Shown here: one piece after another, positions 26,449-34,587 of the stretch
Position numbering within the stretch: the stretch's first letter is position 1
Layout of the letters: every line of letters begins with the position of its first letter
Assembly: GCA_018266775.1 (NCBI GenBank)
Contig: JAFDZS010000001.1
Coordinates: 625,175-689,174, forward strand
Source: Bacteroidota bacterium
GTDB lineage: Bacteria > Bacteroidota > Bacteroidia > Chitinophagales > Chitinophagaceae
Length of the DNA stretch: 64,000 bases
Direction: 5' to 3'
Notes under the pieces: model-generated
Databases searched by the model: none
Told to the model about the DNA's origin: nothing
The model's input: the letters and a program-made list of their open reading frames with translations, nothing else
Position numbers and translations under genes: made by a program

Positions 26449-27207
26449 TTATTTCAGTTTTAACAGCAACTCCAGGTCGTTGAATACATTATTGCCGGTG
26501 CAATGCTGAAAGATAATGCGGTTGTGAGGGTCTTTAATGGCATCAAGATGTTTTTGATGATGAAGGTCTGTACCGATGAGTATTGCCAGTTCTTTTTCCA
26601 GGATAAACCGTGCGGCTTTTTCGGCCCGTTTGCCATAATAACCGCAAAGGGAAAGGAGGTTTACCTGCAATGCAAATCCCATTTGTTTCAGCCTGGCATA
26701 TTCCTCAAAATTTTGCTGGTAGTAATGGTAACGCTCCGGGTGGGCGAGTATGGGGCGGTAACCTTTTTCATGAATGGCGGCGGTAATTTCACCCAGGTTT
26801 TGCGGGGTGGAAGTGTAGGGTATTTCAGTTAAAATAATATTACCGTGCAATGTAAGCAGGGGGTCCCCTTTTTTCAGCAGCTCCAGGAAATAATCATCCA
26901 GCATGTATTCGGCAGCTGCACTCAGTTCCATCTCTATGCCGGCTTCTTCACAGGCATATTTTGTTTCTTCCAGCGCCATGTTGATGGTATCTGCATTATT
27001 GCGGAACATATCGCCAATGATGTGCGGTGTGGCAATACATTTCCTGATGCCGAGTTCGCCGAGGCCCTGTATCAATTCGAGTGAAGTTTCAATATCCGGT
27101 GAACCGTCATCAATGCCGGGTAAAATATGGGAATGAATATCTGTTGTAAACGGTAATTTTTCCGGTACAGGTTCTGTGATCTTTTTCTTCTTAAAAAAAT
27201 TAAACAT
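26449..27207 (-). CDS. CpsB/YwqE-type PHP-domain tyrosine-protein phosphatase
   Basis: A 252-residue metal-dependent phosphatase that dephosphorylates the tyrosine kinase controlling capsule/EPS export. The PHP metal site appears as DIHSHILPGIDDGS at about 24-37, ATPH, ILAHPERY and IGTDLHHQKH, the expected set for the CpsB/CapC/YwqE family. There is no signal peptide; the N-terminus MFNFFKKKK is basic. It lies on the strand opposite the glycan operon and 73 bases downstream of the UpxY gene, with which it probably forms a transcript. The partner kinase is not in this window. Confidence 0.93.
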   Translation of the reverse strand: MFNFFKKKKITEPVPEKLPFTTDIHSHILPGIDDGSPDIETSLELIQGLGELGIRKCIATPHIIGDMFRNNADTINMALEETKYACEEAGIEMELSAAAEYMLDDYFLELLKKGDPLLTLHGNIILTEIPYTSTPQNLGEITAAIHEKGYRPILAHPERYHYYQQNFEEYARLKQMGFALQVNLLSLCGYYGKRAEKAARFILEKELAILIGTDLHHQKHLDAIKDPHNRIIFQHCTGNNVFNDLELLLKLK

Positions 27208-27280
27208 GTTCTGGTCGTCTGATCGTTGATGTAAAGGTAGCGTTTATCCTTTTACGTTACAGTTAATAAGGTGTTACTGC

Positions 27281-27802
27281 TCAGGCGTGGTGCGCCTGTT
27301 TTTCCAGTGCCCGTTCCAGATTTTTTTTATCGATGGTGGTTACCAGCTGCAGCCCCATACTTTCTATTTTAACACTGGCGTGGTTGCCGTAGATATGCAG
27401 CAGTATACCCTGGTAGTTCATTAATATGCCCTGCCTGATTCTTACGGTTGCATTTACTTCCAGCGATTGCTCCACCACTTCAACAGCAGCAAATTCCTTT
27501 AAAAATTTTTTAATGGTGGCAATTTCTGTATCGCTGATGCGTGCCGGTTTGCCCAGCCAGGTTACAAAATTCAGTACGCCCGCTATGTTCAGCAGGCTCC
27601 ATTTATTATGGTCATTCACTTTTACAAATACATACGATTTGAACAGCGGTTCCATTACTGTTTTCTTCCTGTCGCTCCATTGCCGTGTTACTTTATTCAG
27701 GGGGCAATAGTATTCCACATTCCGTTCTTCCAGCAGTGATGCCACCTTTTTTTCCCACCTTGGCTTTGTGTACAGGGCATGCCAATGCAGCTTCTGATTC
27801 AT
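27281..27802 (-). CDS. UpxY-type NusG paralogue, transcription antiterminator
   Basis: A 173-residue NusG/RfaH superfamily protein. An NGN domain at about 4-105 (WHALYTKPRWEKKVASLLEERNVEYYCPL and PLFKSYVFVKV) is followed by a KOW-type C-terminal domain (VRIRQGILMNYQGILLHIYG). Bacteroidota UpxY proteins promote read-through of long capsule operons and are normally the first gene of such an operon. Here it is followed on the minus strand by the CpsB phosphatase rather than glycosyltransferases, so it may act in trans on the plus-strand operon, or be the remnant head of another locus. Confidence 0.9.
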   Translation of the reverse strand: MNQKLHWHALYTKPRWEKKVASLLEERNVEYYCPLNKVTRQWSDRKKTVMEPLFKSYVFVKVNDHNKWSLLNIAGVLNFVTWLGKPARISDTEIATIKKFLKEFAAVEVVEQSLEVNATVRIRQGILMNYQGILLHIYGNHASVKIESMGLQLVTTIDKKNLERALEKQAHHA

Positions 27803-28005
27803 GATGCTAAAATTTCTTTGGGTGTATTTAATGATAAGCGGCTGACAGTTTTAACTGCCCTGGCGCTTTGTAATTAAATAATAATTAAATATACAAAGTT
27901 TACCGCAAGCATGGCTTATATAATTCATATTTGCCCTGCGGCATTCGGAAATTACGCAGTTGCTGTACCCGGTTAAAATGCATCCCCACTCTTGTTAAAA
28001 AAAAT

Positions 28006-28013
28006 TACTTTTG
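28006..28013 (+). promoter_or_regulatory. -7 box of the deoxyhypusine-synthase-family gene
   Basis: TACTTTTG matches the Bacteroidota TAnnTTTG consensus, 18 bases before the ATG. No TTG is seen at the right distance upstream. Confidence 0.5.
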
Positions 28014-28031
28014 CAACCTTAATGATATATT

Positions 28032-29006
28032 ATGACTAAAGGACCTGTTTCTACTTTTATTGAACATCACTACCGCCATTTTAATGCAGCCGCTTTGATG
28101 GATGCTGCCAAAGGTTATGTTACCCATTTGGATGAAGGCGGTAAAATGATGATCACCCTTGCGGGTGCTATGAGTACTGCTGAACTGGGTTTGAGCCTTG
28201 CAGAAATGATACGCCAGGATAAAGTGGCCATCATCAGCTGCACCGGTGCCAACCTGGAGGAAGATATTATGAACCTGGTGGCGCACAGCCATTATAAAAG
28301 AGTGCCCAACTACAGGGATCTTTCGCCACAGGAAGAATGGGACCTGCTGGAAAATCATTACAACCGCGTAACGGATACCTGTATACCGGAAGAAGAAGCC
28401 TTCCGCCGTTTGCAAAAACACATTCATCAATTATGGAAAACGGCTGATGATAAAGGAGAAAGATATTTTCCGCATGAATACATGTACCAGATGCTGCTGA
28501 GTGGTGTACTGGAACAGTATTATGAAATTGAGCCGAAGAACAGCTGGATGCTGGCGGCTGCACAAAAAAGTATTCCCATAGTGGTGCCGGGCTGGGAAGA
28601 CAGCACGATGGGCAATATTTTCGCCTCTTATGTTATTAAAAGCGAGCTGAAAGCCACCACCATGAAATCGGGTATTGAGTATATGGTTTGGCTGGCCGAC
28701 TGGTACCGCAACAATTCATCAGGCAAAGGTGTGGGCTTTTTCCAAATTGGTGGCGGTATTGCCGGCGACTTTCCTATTTGCGTGGTGCCGATGATGTACC
28801 AGGACCTGGAATGGCATGATGTACCGTTCTGGAGTTATTTCTGCCAGGTATCTGACTCTACCACTTCTTATGGTTCTTATTCCGGTGCGGTGCCCAATGA
28901 AAAAATTACCTGGGGCAAATTAGATATTCATACGCCCAAATTTATTGTGGAAAGTGATGCCACCATTGTAGCGCCATTGATTTTTGCTTGGGTGCTGGGG
29001 TGGTAA
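28032..29006 (+). CDS. Deoxyhypusine synthase family protein
   Basis: A 324-residue NAD-dependent aminobutyl-transfer enzyme of the deoxyhypusine synthase / homospermidine synthase-like family. Signature segments are LAGAMSTAELGLSLAEMIR, ISCTGANLEED, VPGWEDSTMGNI and the C-terminal SGAVPNEKITWGKL, which holds the lysine at the position that forms the enzyme imine in the eukaryotic enzyme. The GGG loop that is followed by a Lys in eukaryotes reads GGGIAGDFP here. Bacteria have no eIF5A, so the likely role is polyamine metabolism (spermidine or homospermidine-type transfer), which is inference. It has its own promoter box and a strong terminator, hence monocistronic. Confidence 0.88.
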   Translation: MTKGPVSTFIEHHYRHFNAAALMDAAKGYVTHLDEGGKMMITLAGAMSTAELGLSLAEMIRQDKVAIISCTGANLEEDIMNLVAHSHYKRVPNYRDLSPQEEWDLLENHYNRVTDTCIPEEEAFRRLQKHIHQLWKTADDKGERYFPHEYMYQMLLSGVLEQYYEIEPKNSWMLAAAQKSIPIVVPGWEDSTMGNIFASYVIKSELKATTMKSGIEYMVWLADWYRNNSSGKGVGFFQIGGGIAGDFPICVVPMMYQDLEWHDVPFWSYFCQVSDSTTSYGSYSGAVPNEKITWGKLDIHTPKFIVESDATIVAPLIFAWVLGW

Positions 29007-29030
29007 AATAAATATTGATTTGAGTAAGGA

Positions 29031-29057
29031 GCCGCAATTGATGTTGCGGCTTTTTTT
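29031..29057 (+). terminator. Intrinsic terminator after the deoxyhypusine-synthase-family gene
   Basis: GCCGCAA (29031-29037), loop TTGATG, TTGCGGC (29044-29050), then seven T. Classic Rho-independent form, 25 bases after the stop. Confidence 0.95.
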
Positions 29058-29257
29058 GTGTAATGATGATGAAAGGTTCATCTGCTACCGGACAGTATGC
29101 AAGAAAAGATCGTTATACTGTTAATCCCTTGCCTGTTGATGTTGTTGGAAAGGCATTGCGCATACTTGAGCTTCAATACCGATAATGGTGTTTGCCAGTT
29201 ATGGTTAGGGGCAGGTTTATAAGTCGTTGGTTACAAACCAGACGGCGGCGAGCGAAT

Positions 29258-29568
29258 CAAAAAAATAATAATTTTGGAGGAGAACATGATTATATTGGCG
29301 ATAATTTGAATGGATATAGGGTGCCTAGTATAATGACACCATATAAAAAACTTATCTAAAAGACTTACAAGCTAATCCTAACTTAAAACGAACAGATAAA
29401 GGATCTCTTCTTCCAGTTAATAAAAGTTATTTTAATAAAACAACAAAATTGATTGATCCAGATAAAAGGAAGGTGTACGAAAGAGAGGTCAATATTCTAC
29501 TAAAAGGATTTGATCCTGATAAAACAAAAACTTTGGGAAATACCTATCGCACTATATATAAGCCATAA
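29258..29568 (+). pseudogene. Frameshifted C-terminal remnant, possibly of a toxin-like protein
   Basis: Two frames join into one plausible protein if one base is added in the six-A run at 29345-29350. The first frame gives NNFGGEHDYIGDNLNGYRVPSIMTPYKK and then stops at 29357; the second continues with TYLKDLQANPNLKRTDKG and runs to TAA at 29566-29568. The joined sequence is basic and Asn/Lys-rich, with no start codon or N-terminal domain. This fits the tail of a polymorphic toxin or another large protein whose body has been lost. It sits 11 bases before a small secreted-protein gene. Identity unknown; the single-base fix could also reflect a sequencing error. Confidence 0.45.
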
Positions 29569-29579
29569 AATAAAACTAT

Positions 29580-29996
29580 ATGAAAGCTATTGTTTTTGCT
29601 CTTGCAATTTTGTTTTGTAATCCTTTAAATATTTTTTCTCAATCTAAACAAGATTCACTCTGCCTTAAGCGATATATATGTAAATACTATAAACTTGATG
29701 AAAAGACTATACGAGAATGGAATGAAGATTCAACAGGATGTAACCAAAAAAGGATTAAACATTTAGTATCACTTGAAGAAAATAATTTGCTAATTGGAAT
29801 GCCCAAGGATTTATTCTGTCTATTATTTGGGACACCCAATCAGATTAAAAATGATTCAAATGAGTGCGACTACATTTATTACGTTACAATAACCTGTGAC
29901 AGTAAGAATAGAAGAATTACAGACTCTGAATTTATGAACCTTGTTGTTGTTTTTAAAGATGATAAGGTAGCGTTATTAATAAAACAAATATCATAG
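29580..29996 (+). CDS. Hypothetical small secreted protein
   Basis: A 138-residue protein with a signal peptide (MKAIVFALAILFCNPLNIFSQ). The mature part contains LLIGMPKDLFCLLFGTPNQIKND and YYVTITCDSK, a pattern reminiscent of SmpA/BamE-type folds, in which a GMSxxEVxxLLGxP-like turn precedes a beta sheet. This is suggestive only. It is AT-rich relative to the flanking housekeeping genes and follows a decayed coding fragment. If that fragment is a toxin tail, this gene could be its immunity partner; that is a guess. Confidence 0.65.
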   Translation: MKAIVFALAILFCNPLNIFSQSKQDSLCLKRYICKYYKLDEKTIREWNEDSTGCNQKRIKHLVSLEENNLLIGMPKDLFCLLFGTPNQIKNDSNECDYIYYVTITCDSKNRRITDSEFMNLVVVFKDDKVALLIKQIS

Positions 29997-30025
29997 GGTA
30001 GAGGGTAGCGCTCCAGAAGTGTTCT

Positions 30026-30080
30026 TTCCCAGCAACGTCCTCGACCTGAACACAAAGCATGGGAGAGACATTGCAGGGAA
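30026..30080. repeat. Palindromic repeat element, copy 1
   Basis: Starts TTCCCAGCAA (30026-30035) and ends TTGCAGGGAA (30071-30080), complementary except for one base. The interior CGTCCTCGACCTG ... CACAAAGCA is nearly identical to copy 2 at 31391-31443. It follows a small gene by 29 bases. Confidence 0.8.
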
Positions 30081-30151
30081 CCAGAACCAGAATACATCAT
30101 CCGTTATTTTAAACCCAGCAAAACTTAATTGTAATAGAAAAATAAATTAGA

Positions 30152-30661
30152 TTGAAAGCAACACTGATTTTATTACTACTGATGATTACGCAATCTTTTT
30201 GCTATTCACAAGACTTTGCTACCATATCCAGGATTATTCAAAAAGAATGTAAGGAAGCGAATACTCCGAAGCTGATATCGTTCCATAAAATAAGAATATT
30301 ATTGTTTGAAAAAGACCAATTAAACTTTATAAATACTGAAGCTGATACAGTATACATCATCGAGCATTTAGAAACACAAAGTGGAAGTTATTGTCGCAGA
30401 ATCTGGAATTCAAAAGGAAGTTTATCAAGTGTTTATTATAATGATTCATTGGAAATAACTACTGAAAGGCTTTACACAGGCTTTACCATTAAACTGATAA
30501 AAAAATGGGACACGGCGGCAATAAGAAAAGAAGAAAAAATTAATGCGAACCTTATCCCTGAACGGTATTTTAAAGCTATAAGGGTGATTATTAATAAACA
30601 TAAACCCGCAATCAATTATATTGTATTTAAAGAATTTTTTAATTTGGAAAGAGACAGATAA
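30152..30661 (+). CDS. Hypothetical secreted protein with TTG start
   Basis: A 169-residue protein. The reading needs a TTG start at 30152 to include the signal peptide MKATLILLLLMITQSFCYSQ; the first ATG (30182) would cut it in half. The mature part is basic and mixed alpha/beta, with no family recognised. It is strongly AT-rich compared with the genes before 29 kb and after 31.7 kb, consistent with acquisition from elsewhere. It lies between copies of the TTCCCAGCAA palindrome. Confidence 0.6.
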   Translation: MKATLILLLLMITQSFCYSQDFATISRIIQKECKEANTPKLISFHKIRILLFEKDQLNFINTEADTVYIIEHLETQSGSYCRRIWNSKGSLSSVYYNDSLEITTERLYTGFTIKLIKKWDTAAIRKEEKINANLIPERYFKAIRVIINKHKPAINYIVFKEFFNLERDR

Positions 30662-31028
30662 CTGTATAGCCATATGCTCACGGGCCTTGCGTAACGAAAA
30701 TCATTACCCTTACCTATGCCTGTTAAATATATTATTCCATATTATTTTGGCGCTTTCTTTATTACATTTTATTTCCCAGCAACGTTTTCTCTAGGCCCTT
30801 GTTGGTAAACCAATCAAAGAATTCCGAAGCCCACTGTGGCCATTGCGTATCGAAGGGTATGCATTGTGCGAAAGCGTACCAACAATTTAACAGAAGTGCA
30901 CAAAATATATTAATTTACAAGTGCATTATTAAAGTGTTGTTGGTACGGCTGTACTGCCTGCCCACCCTTCGATACACAACAACGACGTTTGATGGTGGAA
31001 GTGTGAGATACCATCAAGGGCAAACACA
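30662..31028. other. 367-bp spacer with nested inverted repeats
   Basis: No convincing gene. It holds a half copy of the TTCCCAGCAA element at 30773-30782, the nested inverted repeat at 30847-30975, and TTGATGGT/ACCATCAA at 30989-30996 and 31010-31017, just before the next gene. A 77-codon frame across it (from 30799) is made of repeat sequence and is not credible. Confidence 0.6.
30847..30975. repeat. Nested inverted repeats, MITE-like
   Basis: Outer arms GTATCGAAGGGT (30847-30858) and ACCCTTCGATAC (30964-30975) are perfect 12-base complements. Inner arms CGTACCAACAA (30875-30885) and TTGTTGGTACG (30937-30947) are perfect 11-base complements. The 129-base unit could fold as one long stem or be a small non-autonomous element. 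No transposase is near. Confidence 0.75.
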
Positions 31029-31370
31029 ATGACAAACAATAGGAACAGCAAACTTCTTTGGACACTACCTTATGTTATTGTAGCATTCGGACTTTTGTTT
31101 GCATTCATTGGGCTTTCTGAATTTTATAATGTAAAAATTGCTGGACAAGAATCTGCTTATGCATTCGGACCAGTTAATGAAAATCAATGGTACTATCAAA
31201 ACGCATCGGTTTACGCAAGCTATAATCTGACAATTGGACTTATGTTTTTAACAGCTTCAGTGTTGACGGTTTGGGCGACGATTAAAAAAAATAAAACTCT
31301 TGTTATTACTGGCATTAGTTTGACAATCCTATTTTTCATTGCAGAATTAGTTAGCAGTAAAGTTCAATAA
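31029..31370 (+). CDS. Small hypothetical membrane protein
   Basis: A 113-residue protein with three hydrophobic helices (about 9-29, 67-85, 90-108) and a polar loop between the first two (YAFGPVNENQWYYQNASVYASYN). No family recognised. AT-rich like its two upstream neighbours. The last gene of the accessory patch, followed 20 bases later by palindrome copy 2. Confidence 0.65.
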   Translation: MTNNRNSKLLWTLPYVIVAFGLLFAFIGLSEFYNVKIAGQESAYAFGPVNENQWYYQNASVYASYNLTIGLMFLTASVLTVWATIKKNKTLVITGISLTILFFIAELVSSKVQ

Positions 31371-31390
31371 ATGACATTGAAGAGCCTTCT

Positions 31391-31443
31391 TTCCCAGCAA
31401 GGTCCTCGGCCTGCACAAAGCAAGGGAGAGGTGTTGCTGGGAA
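31391..31443. repeat. Palindromic repeat element, copy 2
   Basis: Perfect 10-base terminal inverted repeats, TTCCCAGCAA (31391-31400) and TTGCTGGGAA (31434-31443). The interior matches copy 1 at 30026-30080 apart from a two-base length difference and a few substitutions, and the match continues a few bases outside (CTTCT before, CCAGA after). Confidence 0.85.
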
Positions 31444-31641
31444 CCAGAGAGTGATTGTGATGCGGATTATTTTAAGGTCACCCCATCAACAACAGCAGTT
31501 TTTTTAATGGCAATCGGTAATCGGCGTACCTGCTCAGATTTAAATGAAGTGATCTGCACCACTGTATTTCAAATGATCCAAAAAACCTGCACCCATGCTA
31601 CACTTACATTTATTGATACCGTATTTCAAGAATGAACTCCT

Positions 31642-31673
31642 CGGTGAGTCACCGCTTAAACGGTGGCTCACCG
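31642..31673. repeat. Hairpin sharing the GGTGAGTCACC module
   Basis: CGGTGAGTCACCG (31642-31654), loop CTTAAA, CGGTGGCTCACCG (31661-31673), one mismatch. The module GGTGAGTCACC is the same as in the palindrome at 12171-12220. No U-tract. Confidence 0.8.
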
Positions 31674-31728
31674 CACACCAACTCTCAGCGCCAGATAAAA
31701 TACCTACCTTTAAACAAAAACCATTCGG

Positions 31729-33594
31729 ATGTTCAGATGCCTCACCTTCCTTAGCCTGCTCGCGGCAGTAACCGCTGGTGCACAAACCACACTCCCCATA
31801 CCCACTAACATACAAAAAGCTTACAATAAAAACACCCGTAGTGCAGACGGTAAACCCGGTAAAAATTATTGGCAGAACCATGCGGCATATACCATCAATG
31901 TGCAGTTTGACCCTGCAACACGGTTAGTGAAAGGTACAGTGCAGATCAGTTATACGAATAACAGCCCGGATACACTGAAAGAAATGTGGCTGAAGCTTTA
32001 TCCCAATATTTATAAAAAAGGCGTATCAAGATTGATGCAGGTGGATGCCGCTGACCTGACTGATGGCGTAGCTATTGAAAGTTTTGTGCTCAACAATGAA
32101 ACCATCGCGGCAAGGAGTTATAATATCACCGGTACCAACATGCGGGTGCGGATGAAAACGGCGTTGCTACCGCACCACAATATTCCGCTCACGATCAGTT
32201 ATTCTTACACACTCAATCAACATTCGCATATCCGTACCGGTGAAGTGGAAGACGGCGCTTATTTTATAGCGTATTATTTTCCCCGCATTGCCGTGTATGA
32301 CGATATTGATGGATGGAATAAAAATGAATACCTCGGCTCGCAGGAATTTTATAACGACTTCTGCGATTTTAATACCTCCATCACCGTACCGGCTGATTAT
32401 ATTGTTTGGGCTACCGGCGATTTACAAAATGCTCATGAAGTATTGAACGATACTTATGTGCAACGTATGCAGCAGGCTGCCACGCAGGATGGGTATGTAA
32501 CTGTTATTGACAGCAGCGATTTGCACAACGGGCATATCACCAAAGGCAGCGGCACCAACACCTGGCAGTTTGAAGCGAAGAACGTTACTGATGCAGTGTT
32601 TGCCATCAGCAATCATTATACGTGGCAAAGCTCCAGCCTGGTGGTGGATAAAAGTACAGGAAGAAGGACAAGAGTGGATGCCGTCTTCAACCCCAAACAC
32701 AAAGATTATTTTAATGTGGCTGCTGATGCACATAAAACAGTTGAAGCCATGAGTTTCCGTTTTCCTAAATGGCCGTACCCCTACAGCCACGAAACAGTCT
32801 TTGACGGGTTAGACCAGATGGAATACCCGATGATGGTAAATGATAACCCATTGGAAGACCGTGCTGAAAGTATTGAGCTGACCGATCATGAAATATTCCA
32901 TACCATGTTCCCTTTTTATATGGGCATTAATGAAACCAAATACGGTTGGATGGACGAAGGCTGGGCCACGATTGGCGAATGGCTGATATCGCCCATGATT
33001 GATACTACTATTGTGGATTTGTATGGTATTGCTGCCGTGGAAAATAATGCAGGCAATGAAATCGATATGCCTATTACCACACTCACCACGCAGGAGAACG
33101 GCACTTCCATGTTCATCAACAGTTATCCCAAACCGGCCATGGGCTATTTGTTTGTGAAAGATATGCTGGGCGATGATTTGTTTTATAAAGCGTTGCATAA
33201 CTATTTCAAAAACTGGGGCGGCAAACACCCTATGCCTTACGATTTCTTCAACAGCATGAATGCAGGCTGCGGCAAAAATGTAAACTGGTTCTGGAAGCGC
33301 TGGTTCTTTGATGGCGGTGTGCCCGATCTTGCTGTGGCAAAAGTGGAAGAAAAAGGCAACCAAAAGAAAATCATCATTGCACAAAAAGGCAGTAAGCCGG
33401 TACCGGTGGATATTACGGTAACGTATAAAGATGGATCAGTGGAAAAAATGCACCGCAGCATTGCAGTATGGGAAAAGGGTGCAGGCAGTGTAATTATTTC
33501 ATACAGTACTGCAAGGAAAATACAAAAGGTGGTTTTGGGCAGTACTTATGTGCCCGATGTAAATAAAACGGATAATGTGTATGAAGTAAAGTGA
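31729..33594 (+). CDS. M1 family metallopeptidase
   Basis: A 621-residue secreted zinc aminopeptidase-like protein. A signal peptide at 1-19 (MFRCLTFLSLLAAVTAGAQ) is followed by an N-terminal beta-sheet domain with VQFDPATRLVKGTVQISYTNNSPDTL, then the catalytic domain. The zinc site HEIFH begins at residue 387, with the third ligand Glu in YGWMDEGWATIGEW, the normal M1 spacing. The GxMEN exopeptidase motif is not obvious (LDQMEYPMMV stands in the place), so exact aminopeptidase specificity is uncertain. It would act in the periplasm on peptides. It converges on a minus-strand gene 22 bases away with no clear terminator. Confidence 0.92.
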   Translation: MFRCLTFLSLLAAVTAGAQTTLPIPTNIQKAYNKNTRSADGKPGKNYWQNHAAYTINVQFDPATRLVKGTVQISYTNNSPDTLKEMWLKLYPNIYKKGVSRLMQVDAADLTDGVAIESFVLNNETIAARSYNITGTNMRVRMKTALLPHHNIPLTISYSYTLNQHSHIRTGEVEDGAYFIAYYFPRIAVYDDIDGWNKNEYLGSQEFYNDFCDFNTSITVPADYIVWATGDLQNAHEVLNDTYVQRMQQAATQDGYVTVIDSSDLHNGHITKGSGTNTWQFEAKNVTDAVFAISNHYTWQSSSLVVDKSTGRRTRVDAVFNPKHKDYFNVAADAHKTVEAMSFRFPKWPYPYSHETVFDGLDQMEYPMMVNDNPLEDRAESIELTDHEIFHTMFPFYMGINETKYGWMDEGWATIGEWLISPMIDTTIVDLYGIAAVENNAGNEIDMPITTLTTQENGTSMFINSYPKPAMGYLFVKDMLGDDLFYKALHNYFKNWGGKHPMPYDFFNSMNAGCGKNVNWFWKRWFFDGGVPDLAVAKVEEKGNQKKIIIAQKGSKPVPVDITVTYKDGSVEKMHRSIAVWEKGAGSVIISYSTARKIQKVVLGSTYVPDVNKTDNVYEVK

Positions 33595-33616
33595 TAATGA
33601 AAGCCTCCCGGGAACA

Positions 33617-34057
33617 TTAATTGGTTTCATTCTTTGTTTCCTTCTGCCTGCCTTCATATTCCTGCACGTGTTTGGCTGCTGCTGTACGCATAGCAATATA
33701 CACTACAAAAACAATGGTAATAATGATCCTTACTGTTGAAATAATTTCTGTAATAATAAACGAAGCCAGGAATAAAATGATAACAGTAACCAATGTGGAT
33801 ACAATGGCGGTGTATGGCTTAAAGTTACTGTAATACCCCAGGCAGAAATAACCAAAAATGATCAGCGCATTAACAGCGAAGCTTTCCCATCGGAATGCAG
33901 CGAAATTAATCATCAGGGACACTACATAAGACAACAGGGTTACAATGGCAAATATATAAATGGCCCACGTGGCATTTTCCACCTGTTCTTTTTCTTTTCT
34001 TACCCTGTAATATTCCTCGTCATCGATAAAATCAGTTATACTGTCTTTTGATTTCAT
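33617..34057 (-). CDS. Hypothetical membrane protein
   Basis: A 146-residue protein. A charged N-terminus (DDEEYYRVRKEKEQ) is followed by about four hydrophobic helices and a charged C-terminus. No known family is recognised. It is second in a two-gene transcript with the similar-sized membrane gene 11 bases upstream (34069-34548); both have an N-terminal charged helix and a four-helix membrane core, suggesting an old duplication. Confidence 0.7.
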   Translation of the reverse strand: MKSKDSITDFIDDEEYYRVRKEKEQVENATWAIYIFAIVTLLSYVVSLMINFAAFRWESFAVNALIIFGYFCLGYYSNFKPYTAIVSTLVTVIILFLASFIITEIISTVRIIITIVFVVYIAMRTAAAKHVQEYEGRQKETKNETN

Positions 34058-34068
34058 GGGCTAAAAAA

Positions 34069-34548
34069 TTATTTGCTCTTCTCATCCAGCGCTGCCTGTA
34101 ATTCTTTCGCATCCCCCAAATGCCTGAACAATGCTACATAAATAAGAATCTTAAATAACCAACCACCCACTAATCCTAAAAATACGCCCATAGCTCCGTC
34201 TACATAACCATTAATAATAGCTACTAACAAAATATACAGCGTAAATAATATGATACCGGTTATAACAGCTGTATGAGGTTTTCTTTTTGTCCATAAAGCC
34301 AATGCAACAAAAGAACCTATAATGATTACAACGATACTGATTCCGATAGGTTCGGGGTCAACTCCCGATCTTATATAACCAATTATTTCACTCAGCAATA
34401 TTAAACCAGCAGCAAGGAATAAAGCGTTGCGTGCTTTCCTTACTCTCAACTCATATCCTTCCAGTTCAATCTGGCGGATGTCATCGTGGTACTGGGCAAT
34501 CTGATCGGTGTTGGTAGCGCCGGTGGGGTTTTGATCGTGGGTATCCAT
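34069..34548 (-). CDS. Hypothetical membrane protein, paired with next gene
   Basis: A 159-residue protein. A polar N-terminus (MDTHDQNPTGATNTDQIAQYHDDIRQIELEGYELRVRK, about 38 residues) precedes four hydrophobic helices. No family recognised. It starts 40 bases downstream of the M28 peptidase terminator, so it begins a new transcript that includes the gene at 33617. Confidence 0.7.
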   Translation of the reverse strand: MDTHDQNPTGATNTDQIAQYHDDIRQIELEGYELRVRKARNALFLAAGLILLSEIIGYIRSGVDPEPIGISIVVIIIGSFVALALWTKRKPHTAVITGIILFTLYILLVAIINGYVDGAMGVFLGLVGGWLFKILIYVALFRHLGDAKELQAALDEKSK

Positions 34549-34587
34549 TATTTTTTTCGTTAAATATATTCAATCCATTCCATAAAT

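Larger units (their letters stand above)
29007..29579. other. Gene-poor stretch with terminator and a decayed gene
   Basis: After the terminator at 29031-29057, bases 29060-29250 show no coding frame on either strand. From 29258 a frameshifted coding remnant runs to 29568 (listed separately). Base composition becomes clearly AT-rich from about 29260. Confidence 0.6.
31371..31728. other. 358-bp spacer with two palindromes
   Basis: No gene seen. Contains palindrome copy 2 (31391-31443) and the GGTGAGTCACC hairpin (31642-31673). TACCTTTA at 31705-31712 resembles a -7 box for the M1 peptidase. Confidence 0.6.

Noticed and set aside
30799..31032. 77-codon frame across the nested inverted repeat
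   Set aside because: It is built from repeat sequence and overlaps the next gene start by a few bases; composition is not protein-like.
29258..31443. Integron-type gene cassette array, suggested by small genes each followed by an imperfect palindrome
   Set aside because: No RYYYAAC/GTTRRRY attC core pair in the correct order was found around any of the palindromes, and no integrase is in the window.
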